The position numbers and the translations under genes are program-made. 64,000 nucleotides of DNA from positions 14,259,201-14,323,200 of the forward strand of contig NC_092670.1 in the NCBI RefSeq assembly GCF_964355755.1. Reading direction: 5' to 3'. Shown here in pieces: positions 11,649 through 23,600 of this stretch. Under the pieces are notes generated by a model that saw only the letters and a program-made list of their open reading frames with translations, made no database searches and was not told the origin of the DNA. How positions within the stretch are numbered: position 1 is the first letter of the stretch; every line of letters starts with the position of its first letter. This DNA comes from Antedon mediterranea (taxonomy: Eukaryota; Echinodermata; Crinoidea; Comatulida; Antedonidae).

Positions 11649-14600
11649 GTGAGTATTGTATTATTTCATCAAAATTTATTTTATCGCTATTATTTAATTA
11701 TTAGTAAACCTGAGCGTATGAAAGCGACATACTGGACCCCTATTAGGGCCCTTGTCTCCTCCAGCCTAGAGCTTGGTTCTCACTTGGGCGCAATGACGAG
11801 GCACAACGCAGGTGACTTTACAAAGCGATAGTTGGGATGATCCGTCGCTTGTGATTGGTCAAAGTACTTGCGTTGCGCGTCCTTTCGTTGCGTCCTGATG
11901 GGGGAACATCATGTTTAAGACCGCTTGTTTAGCTCGCAAAGAGCATACTTCCCATCCCAAACTCGTACATACGACGTTTACCCAGTTCCAGTTCTATGTC
12001 GTTTTCGTAGTCGCTTCAAATTTGAGAACGCGCGATAAATTGGAATGAAATTTTACACAAGTAGGCCTATACATGATTCAATACATTTGAAATTAGAATG
12101 CCAAAAGTAATTTAATGGCAGTACCTATAAACAAAAAAAATAGGAACCAGGGAGATCTTCATTATCCGGGTACAACCAATCAATATGAAATGAGAACATA
12201 CAAATATACATATTAAAATAATATTATAGGCCTATTCGTTCACGGTCGGTTTTTATCCTAAATAATCCGAAATCATGACATTTATAATACATTAGACATA
12301 TTAGGGTGTGGTTGTGACCATGAGGTGTTGTAGTCACCGTCATAAAGAAGACTTCTATAACACAACACATGGGAATTTCCCCAACGAGTACCGGTCATCA
12401 GCTCCCTATTGAATACGAACGACGTCACATCGCTGGTCGAACTTCATTATCGGTAATAATAGAAATGAAAAACCCGGATAATTATTTTTGAAAGAAAATC
12501 ATTATTGTCAAATATAGTAGGCGTTTGTTAAAAATTAAATACAATAGACCTATAGATATAATAAATACAGAATTTATAGTTTAAAAAACTATCATAGAAG
12601 TAATGAAAAATGAAAACTCCCTTATATGATTCGTGTCAATTCATCTTAAAGTTCTGTCTACACTATCAAACTTTATGTGACAACAAAATGTGATGTGCCC
12701 ATATATGGACATGGTGATGTCATATCACTACCATACTTAAACATATCACTACCATAAATACAGTACGGTATATTAAAAACATCTTGTAAGTATTGCATAA
12801 TGTATAATAATAAATAATTTAATTTACAGGACCCCAACGGATATAAACCTAGGTAATTGGTTTTTTTGGGCTATCCTGGTCGAAATCAACTTAATTGTTT
12901 TATTCTTAATGTTCATAACTTTATTCTGCTGCTTACTTTTTAACTGAACGCTTTTTAATATTCTATTGTCTTTTTATAACTTGTATTTTTAATGACTTTT
13001 TTAACTATGGTACTGAACGGTATTCTGTTTTAATGCCGTTTTTTATGCCATTTTTAAACCATTTTTAAACCATCATTTTAGACATTTGCATTGTTTTAGA
13101 TTGTTTATAACATTTTTTCCATCTTTTTAATTGTGAGTCTCAAGTTTTATCTTTTTGTTATGTAATCATGTATTGTATGTTGATTTTGACCGAATAATAA
13201 ATGAATGAATGTATATTCATTTTAATTTTCCATTTTTAAAATCTGTAACGATTTCATATTTATTCTATTAATATTTGAGCATATGAATTTCTGAAATCAA
13301 TATAATTGTTTTAATTTTTTGGATTACTTTTTTTTTTATTACTGAATGCGACATCGTGCCACTCGGCTGCGCAGTGTAAAGTATAAAAAAAAATAATAAC
13401 TTTGCTTAGTTGCTTATAAGGCCAGTTCCCATAATGAGCATTTACGAAGCGACACGCGTTAAAAGTCAAATCGATTCGCTTGAAAACTTGAAAAAGTTGC
13501 CCGCGCATGAATGGAGCAACTCGACACGCGAATTCACTTCGCGAGCTTCGAATTCATCGCATTGAAGTTGAACATCGACTGCAGGGGTGGCGCCAGGATC
13601 TTCCCGATGCGGGGGCTACATTCCCCGACGAGGGGGCTATACGAGCGAAGCGAGCATCACAAGGCTGGGGGCCAGGGGGCCGCCAAGGGCCCCTGGTGGG
13701 GGTCCAGGGGGCGAAGCCCCCGGAAGCAACGCGTTCTAGCGTCATTTGAGGTCATTTTAATCAGATTTAGGGTAGCCATTTTTTCCATTTTTTATAATGC
13801 ATCGATGCGCGATTACTGTTTCAATCCATATTTTTCAATTTAAAAAATAAAAGTTCAAAGAAAATTTAGAAAAATAGAGTTGGAGGTCCTGGAAATTGGA
13901 CTTATTATACTTCAAAACATGAAACAAAATATATAAGTCCCTATCATGGTTGTGACTGAGCTAAGAAATGTTTGAAAAATAGAGATGTTAGGTCCCGGAA
14001 AATGCACTTCTTGTACTTCGAAATATGACCAGCTTTATTGTTGGGGCTGAGCTAAGAAAATGTTTAAAACTAGAGCTGCAGGTCTTCAAAAAATTGCATT
14101 TTATACTTTGGAAACATCAGGCCCAGAGGCTTAAAAAACGCAAGCGTAGACCTTTTTCAGTCGGGGAAATTTTGTATTTTTTGTATTTGTATTCATGACA
14201 TACAGGACATTGAAAATTTAATAACTTAATGTTGGCTAAGCGAAAATGGCATGTTTTTTTGTTTAGTAATGGATGAAATATTTATTTTAGGTGCCCCACG
14301 GTACAGAAGGTTACTTGTAAATTAAAAAATTGGTGAACATATTTTTTTTTGCTGTAGTGTAGCGTACGTCGACACAGTACACGACGTAACCGTCGGTAAA
14401 CTTCGCCTGGAAAATAACTACAGTACACATTTTGATATGATATCACGACCCAACGTTGAACGATTCGTACAAAGGGATACCGCCAGACAAGTGCGTACCT
14501 ATAGCTATTGTTTAGTACAGTATTAAGTTAGATCGCTGGCAATAATGAATGCATATAAAGTGCATAATATCACTCTGACGTACTCTCACGGTCAATGAAA

Positions 14601-17600
14601 CGTCGAGGTTTTCTAGGCGCTGAAGCTACGAAGTGAACGCGAACGAATTATATTCCCCGACAAAAAGTACCCGAACCGTCGGTAAACTTCGCCTGGAAAA
14701 TAACTACATTACACATTTTGGTCCCTGGATGGAACTTGATATCACGCGTCTCGACCCAACGTTGAACGATTCGTACAAAGGGATACCGCCAGACAAGTGC
14801 GTACCTAGCTAATGTTTAGTAGTAAGTTAGATCGCTGGCAATAATGAATGCATATAAATTGCATAATAGCACTCTGACGTACTATCACGGTCAATGAGAC
14901 GTCGCGGTTTTCTAGGCGCTGAAACTACCAAGTGAACGCGAACGTTTTTTACTGTATATTATATTCCCCGACAAAAAGTACCCGTGTTCCCTTCGGTAAC
15001 CGTCGGTAAACTTCGCCTGGAAAATAACTACATTACACATTTTGGTCCCTGGATGGAACATGATATCACGCGTCTCGACCCAACGGTGAACGATTCGTAC
15101 AAAGAGATACCGCCAAACAAGTGCGTACTAGCTATTGTTTAGTAGTTAGATCTCTGGCAATAATGAATGCATAAAAGTGCATAAAAGCCCTCTGACGTAC
15201 TCTCACGGTCAATGGAACGTCGTGGTTTTCTAGGCGCTGAAGCTATATGAAGTGAACGCGAACGTTTTTTACTGTATGTTATATTCCCCGACAAAAAGTA
15301 CCCGTGTTCCCCGACGGGGGGGCTAGGCTCCCCGACGAGGGGGCTAGAGCCCCCGTAGCCCCCCCGCTGGCGCCACCACTGATCGACTGACGAATTTATT
15401 TCATCTTCCCACTGAAATGGTTCGTCGCGTCAAAATTACGCTTCGGTAAAAAAATATAATCGTATACTACACTGAAAATACGGTAAAAAGTAGTTCTTAC
15501 TACAGTATACTACAGTGTGTGGTATAGGCCTATAGAAGTATGATGAACTCGACTCTACCTGTAACGAGTACAGATTATATGCGAGATTATTTACGGATAC
15601 GATCTCATTTATTGTATTATTCAATGAATGAAGCCAATTATTTTTGGACCTTGAAGTCCATTTAGAAACTCATGAGTTATATTGACAACAACGCAATTGG
15701 ATAGAAAGATTTTCGTAAGAGGGATTAAAACACAATTGAAATACTTCAATAATAATATATAAAAAAAGAAACTCTCAAAGATAAATATAGAGAATTCTTT
15801 TGATTTAAACAAAATTGTAATGTGTATCTGCTTATCAGAGCAAAACAAATTATCTTGCATTATTAGGTGTAGTTTAATACCGCAGTTTAAACCATGCCAC
15901 TCTTTCATTGTGCGTGAATATTTATAGAACGCGTGGGTTACGTAATAGCCTACATATCGATATTATCTATATGAACGAAATTAGCCTATTTTCATTATAC
16001 GTTGTAGGCCTACTTGAGAATAGGAATTATTTCCACTCGTATGAATGAATGAACAAAAATGATGTAACACTTGCAGCTTACACTAGTGTATGGTGCAATT
16101 ATTGTGGTACATCATAATATCATTAATAATAATAATGAGTAAAGTTAGGAGTTTCTCGATGTTTTGGTTGTTGTGCTACTACACCGTCTTCTGGCTACAG
16201 TTAAGTGAGCTTCGTCGAGTCGGTAGACGAAGACGAACGTTTAAATTATAATAACTGCCTGTCGAAATTTGTACTAACTTCTGTTTCGCTTTATAATAAC
16301 CGCTGTCGCATTTTAATAATGACGTAAGCTGTCACGTTTTGTGTAATAAATGCCGTTGCACATTGTAATAACTGCATGTCGCACTTTGTAATCTGCAGGT
16401 CGCACTTTGTAATAACATAAGCTGTCACACGTTGTAGGCCTAATAAATGCTGTCGCACTTTGTAATAACTGCATGTCGCACTTTGTATAACAACGAAAGC
16501 TGTCACGCTTTGTATTAACTGAATGTCGCACATTCTAAAAACTGCATGTCGCATTTTGTAATAAAGTAAGCTGTCACGCTTTGTACTAACTGTCGTCGCA
16601 CTTTTATAACTGCACTTTGTAATTACTGCCGTCGCACTTTAATAACTGCATGTCGCACTTTGTAATAACTGCCGTCGCACTTTGTAATAAGCTAGTCACG
16701 CTTTGTAATAAATGCTGTCGTACTTTGTCACAACTGCGTGTGACAATAAGCTAGTCACGCTTTGTAGTAACCGCTGTCGTACTTTTTCATAACTGCATTT
16801 TGCACTTTGTAGCGTAAGCTGTCACGCTTTGTAATAAAGTATATATATAAATGATATTTCTATCGAAGGAATTCAACTGTATTTTTTAAAAGATTGTATT
16901 GTTGACTCGAGTACAAAGGGTTTAACCGTACTATGTACAGTATTTTATTCCAACACAATGCCTTTTATTGTGTGTGAATAGGCGTTACCGTTTGGATGCA
17001 CAATAGCTGAGTAACTTTTCAACTCTTTTCCCCCTTGGCGATAGTCAGTCAATGGCCATGGAACTAGGACTACTATAATGGTACAATTTACACGAGTCCT
17101 TGCGACAATTTATTACACCATGGACATATGTAGGCCTGTAAAATGAGATTGTTAATGTATGCGTAATCAATTCGTTAAATTCAAGCGTTCACAAATGCTT
17201 TCATTCCAAAATTAGGCTAATAATCAGTGTAATTAATAATTACGGGAATGTCCATAGTGTCGGCGTGTCGTGATAAACTCTCCCGGCCCTTTTTCTTAAA
17301 ATGGAAATATAAACCATGGGCTTTTAACAGTAGGCCTACATTCATATTTACGTCATTTTTTAACAAAGTTACAATGTCATCGCATGCCGTTTATAGCTAT
17401 CAACAAAGCAAATGCATGGGTGACTTAAATATATTTGCGTCAAGTTTTTTGTTAATAGTTGATTAATAGTTGATTAATAGTTGCGAATTTTTACATATTT
17501 TAATATATAGTATGTAGACTATTTTTCAAACGGTCTCAGATGAAATGAAAAAAAAAAAACAAATCACTATTTGTAATGTAGCAAACTGTATTGAGATTTT

Positions 17601-20600
17601 GTCTGAATATCACTCAGGCGATTTGGGAATAAAGGAGAACATCTGTAAAGAAGACACCTTTGCTGTGTCCCAAATGAGGGTAACGGGATGATGCGGCCCT
17701 GAAGCAATTCGACGCCGAGATGATTCGCCCAGGTAGATTCAGCCCTGAGACGATTCGGCCCACTTATATCGGCTTTAATATGCATTTAATAAGCATTCTA
17801 TACTGTATTTATTTATTTATTTTTTTATTTATTCATTCTTAATTTCAGATCCATAGAAATCAAAACCAAAATATTTATATAATGCTGAGATAAAGCATCA
17901 GAATAAATAAAAATATAAATAAATTATTTTACACCATGGTACAACTTTGACACTTCAACAATACTATTGATTGTTGTAAATAAGACATTATCACTAAGCT
18001 TAATTTGTTTTGCTAACGTTGCGGTAGATTTTTTTCAAGTAGAAACCAAGCTTTTAAAGCTTCTCAATAATCATAAACAGCTTGCAGTGAGAATAAAACA
18101 ATGTCTATATAAAAAAAGGATCATTTAATTCATTCTCAGACATTGTCTTTTAAAATGCTTTATTACTAACATTGAATACATCATTTACAGCCGTACAACA
18201 TAAACGGTAATAACAAAATATCACGAAGCATTAAACAATTCACAGAAAGAAAATTACAGCAAAGCCCTGCTGTTTTTGGGTAATCATACACACTGTTTAT
18301 CACAGTGACAGTCTACATTGATAAACAAGTCATACATTTGCAGTAGAAAATGTAGTTACTGCAGTAATTGCAGTAGATTGATGTTGACATGATTCCTTAC
18401 GGCACAATGTTTCCTTCTCTTTCAGTCACGTTTGATAATAATTGTCCAACAGTAGATGAGACAATAAATAACACTGGTCAATTTCCATATGCATACACTA
18501 TCCCAGTGATTACAGCAACCTATTCAAACGGAATGACTGCTGCAGACGTTCAGGTGACATCATCACCTGCCTATACTCCAGGTGGTGTTGTCAATTTTGG
18601 AGTAAATGCTGTTCTTATTATGGTGTACACAGCATCAGCCATTGGTGAGGCTGATGTAACCTGTGAATTCTCTGTGACATTTTTGGGTATGTAAAGCTTA
18701 AAAATTCATCTCTTCATCTTAATGTAATGTTCCATGTATTCACAAAAAATATATATATATATTGGCAAGGACACAAACTCTTAGGGCAGCCTATGTATCA
18801 CAAAGACCAGTTATGAAAAAACGTCCGCCAATGAAACGTCAATATTACAGGTAAGTTCCAAATACACGGTGTCATAATTATGCGTCATAATGTGAAATCT
18901 ATTTTATCACATTCACTATTATGTGACGTTGTCACATTTAATACACTGTGTGTACAATTTACTATGAAGCTGATTGTAAATGTTCATCTGGTTTGTAATT
19001 AACAATAAAAGTTAAAGAATCTTCAAAGTATTTTAATTTTAAAAAATATCAAAAAAGGTAAATCCTCACTATTTTATCATTTTGCTTGAATCCAGTTTTA
19101 TTTTACAATTGTATTTTAGGAATTTCCTCTTTTTAGACTAATTTATTACTATATTTGTAAACATGTTCTGAACAATTTCATTCATTTCCTTTTATTTGTC
19201 ACTCCTTTTTAACATGTTAAATATTGTCTTTCTTTGTATTGTGATTTTAAAGTGTTATTGTATGTTTTTTTATGTCTTTTATGAATGTTTTTAATCTATT
19301 GCTAAAAAAACAGGACCATGTAAACCAAGTGCAATATATATACCCGATATGTTTTTATCCTGTTTTTATCCTAAATAAATAAATGTGTAAACAATTCTTT
19401 TATCAAACCAATGGAAGAATTACGAGATTAGATGGCAAATACCTTCTTTTCTTGACGGTTCACGAACAACTTCTTCAGAAGAATGAATACCTGCAATTAG
19501 ACAGATTGAACTCTGGAGGACCAATTCTGTCTAAATATACAGGTTCATATAATATGTGACTCAGTTGGTATAAAAGCCAACTTCACAGATATATATTTGG
19601 ATACGATCGAAGAAGACAAAAGACCATCAATACAACCGGACGAAGGCGCACACCAACTGAGTCACAATTGACCCTGTGTAATTAGACAGAATTGGCCCTC
19701 TGGAGGTCAGTCTGTCTAATTACAGAAGAAGTTGTTCGTCGAAAGGAGCAACGTCGAAACCGTCAATAAAAGAAGGTATAGGTTTATACCAGGGAGTTGT
19801 TATTAGTAAGTATTAGTATTAGTAATAACAACAATAACAACAATAACTAATAACAACTCCCTGGGTATACCATCTAATCTCGTAATTCGTACCATTGGTT
19901 TGATAAAAAGGAATTTTTACACACTTTTAAGATTTCATAATAATGGTATGTATGTTATGCGCGATTTGAACGATTTGCGCAATTTAAAATTGCGCAAAGA
20001 ATTCTTGCGCAATTTGAAATTGCGCAGGGATTTTCTTGCGCAATATTAAATTGCGCAATCAACTTGCGCAATTTGAAATTGCGCAAGAAAATTCTTGCGC
20101 AATTTCAAATTGCGCTGCACAATTTGTAAATTGCGCAAGATAGTTCTTGCGCAATATGACACCTTTGCGCAATTTGAAAACGAACGGTTTGTTATTTTTG
20201 TTATTGTACTCATTTGTTGTTGAGAATGGTACCGAAAGGTCGATCTTTTTTGTCATTAAATTTAATTTTTAAGTTAAATAGTAAACGTCTAATAATTCGT
20301 AATAATTATTGTTTCTAAAAAAAATCCAATCGTGATTAGTCTTATTAATCGTCATTAGTACTGATATTTGAATTGAAATTATTATCTATTGGTATTTATT
20401 TATGCCTTCTCCTCATATTATGTGTGAATATGGTATTTTATAGAACCATTGGGAATTCGAGATTTTTTTTATTCGGAAAAAAAAATTCGGGAGGGAGGCT
20501 CCCGGGAGGGTAAGGAAATGCGATATTATCTTCAATTTTGAATCATTCTTAGAAATTACTAAAAAAATATGGGTGTGCATGATTTCACAATCTGTCGAAA

Positions 20601-23600
20601 AACCTTGCGCAATTTGCAGATTACTTGCGCAATTTAATACGTTGCTTGCGCAATTTGAAACACATGTTTCAATTCAAATTGCGCAAGGAATTTTTTGCGC
20701 AATTTTAAATTGCTCAAGAAAATGCTTGCGCAATTTGAAATTGCGCAAATCGTTCAAATCGCGCATAACATGTATACCACACGAATCTGTATTCACGGTG
20801 CTGTCACACCAAAATTAGTCCGGGCCAAAATCGGTCCGGCGGACCAGTTTTGGCTGCCAAAATCAGTCCGGGGGACCATTTATGGCTGCCAAAACCTGTC
20901 GGCCTGGATAAAATCGGTCCGGGCAGTAGGACTGTTTTTGGCCGCCAAATATGGTCCGGTCTTACAAATATATGGTGCGCAAAATGAGTCATAATGTATA
21001 TAATCATTAAAAAAAGGCCATGATTAGTCATTATATTGAAAACTACGGGGTTTTATTTGTTATTTTAATATTATAAATTAAGCCTGTTTTTGTTATTATC
21101 ATTATTAGTAGTAACTCATCAATAATTAGTACTAATTGTTAGACTTTTTGTATACAATGTATCTCTGCCTGTTTTAATCCATTTTGTTCTTTTTTAACAT
21201 CTTCGTTTCCCCATGATGTTAAAAACAATTTAATTTATTAATTATTTATGGTTAATCAATCAATATATCAATTCAATACAATTATTATAAAACAATTATC
21301 CAATATTGATTAGGCTGAGGAAGGAAAAAGGCCTCAATCATAAATAAAATCTAGCTGGCAATATCAGCGTCTCATACCCGTTCGTGTGAGTGTTTGGCCT
21401 AGGCCTACATCCACTTCCAATGCTTGTGATTTGGTTGTGTTATGTCTGATAAGTAATGACATATCCAAATATATTTTGGCGCTACTGCAGTTTCGCACCA
21501 CACCGTTATATCTTCAATTTCTCACCTAAACTTTCGTTTTTTACACTCACAACATAATATTATGTAACATGTTTATACGATTCGACCACTTACGAAGTAA
21601 TTTTTTTTAAATAACAATACTTTTCAAAACATTTTAAACAATACTGAACTCGCTGTCAACACACTGCGAAATGTTCGCCATCTTATATTTATCACTTAAT
21701 TGCCAGAATTTATGCTTCATTTTACCCCAAAAATTGTAGAAACTATAGAGGGCAGTGTTATAAAATCCGATTACACGTACATATAGGCCTACCCTATTTA
21801 GTTTTGAAAAGCAAGAAATGTTTTCAGCTGGCGAAATAAAGGTTAAATTAATATTTAATTATTAGTATTACTATTATTATTTATATTAATGGTTCCTATC
21901 AATGTTTTATGTACGGACTCATATCGTCGCCGTTTTGATATGTACAGTTGGTTCTTTATAAAACCACTCTTTGCAGTTTAAAAATAAAAACAGAAAATAA
22001 AACATACATTGATTTCTGGCAATTTTCTGAATCTAAAATGGCCACAGTTCAATCGAAGTTTTCGCGAAAAAAGGAGCTGTTTTGAAAGGCATTTTTTATT
22101 GTGATAAAGGTAATATAACGGTGGCTAAATCATGGGAACATGTTACATAATGGCCCAAAATTGTATGATGTGAGTGCGAGAAAAAAATGAAGCAAGAAAT
22201 CCAAGATATAACAGTGTGGTGCGAAACTGCAGTAGCGCCATATATTTTTCTGTTGTGATGATACACATGATATGATTTTAATATATGAAAATAACCTGTT
22301 ATTATTTTATCTGAAGAAGACAATACACAGCAAGCGGTATATTGGTAATTGCGTATCCTTACACAGCAGCAACCATCATGTCATATTATATGAGAGAAAT
22401 TCTCAATGGTTTTCTGGCAGACAGCTGTTCGGCTGATTGGTTGCTTTACCTTACCATGCACGAACCTCAACGTGGTTCGATATACATGGTTATTTATTGT
22501 TGTTCGTGGTGCCTGTCAGCAGACACAATGCTGCATAGTGGTTGTTATTATCAGAAAATAATCTGGTATGTTCACTATAATATCTCTAGGCCTATGCAGG
22601 CCCGTATCCAGGGGTGGCGCCAGGATCTTCCCGACGCGGGGGCTACATTCCCCGACGAGGGGGGCTATGCGAGCATCACTAGGCTGGGGGCCAGGGGGCC
22701 GCCAAGGGCCCCCGGTGGGGGTCCAGGGGGCGAAGCCCCCGGAAGCAACGCGTTCTAGCGTCATTTGAGGTTATTTTAATCAGATTTAGGGTAGCCATTT
22801 TTTCCATTTTTTATAATGCATAAATAAAATACTGCGTGCAAAAAAACGATGCGCGATGACTGTTTCAATCCATATTTTTCAATTTAAAAAATAAAAGTTC
22901 AAAGAAAATTTTGAAAAATAGAGTTGGAGGTCCCGGAAATTGGACTTATTATACTTCAAAACATGAAACAAAATATATCAAGTCCCTATCAAGAGGTTGT
23001 GACTGAGCTAAGAAATGTTTGAAAAATAGAGATGTTAGGTCCCGGAAAATGCACTTTTTGTACTTCGAAATATGACCAGCTTTATTGTTGGGGCTGAGCT
23101 AAGAAACTGTTTAAAACTAGAGCTGCAGGTCTTCAAAAAATTGCATTTTATACTTCGGAAACATCAGGCCTAGAGGCTTAAAAAACGCAAGCGTAGACCT
23201 TTTTCAGTCGGGTAAATAAGTTTATTCCTCCCAAGTGTATGCGTGCGTACCATCTGGACTTCCGAGTGGTGAGAAATTCATGACATACAGGACATTGAAA
23301 ATGTAATAACTTAGCTATAATAAGATGTTGGCTAAGCGAAAATGGCATGTTTTTTGTTTAGTAATGGATGAAAAATTTATTTTAGGTGCCCCACGGTACA
23401 GAAGGTTACTAATTGTAAATTTAAAAAAATGGTGAACATACGAACAATTAACGTAATTCGTTTTTGCTGTAGTGTAGCGTACGTCGACGCAGTACACGAT
23501 GTAACCGTCAGTAAACTTTGCCTGGAAAATAAATACAGTACACATTTTGGTCCCTGGATGGAACATGATATCACGCGTCTCGACCCAACGTTGAACGATT

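Noticed and set aside
13507-13843. Overlapping GC-rich open frames on both strands at the hAT end (also near 22342-22768)
   Set aside because: They are translations of the transposon terminus and recur wherever the element occurs.
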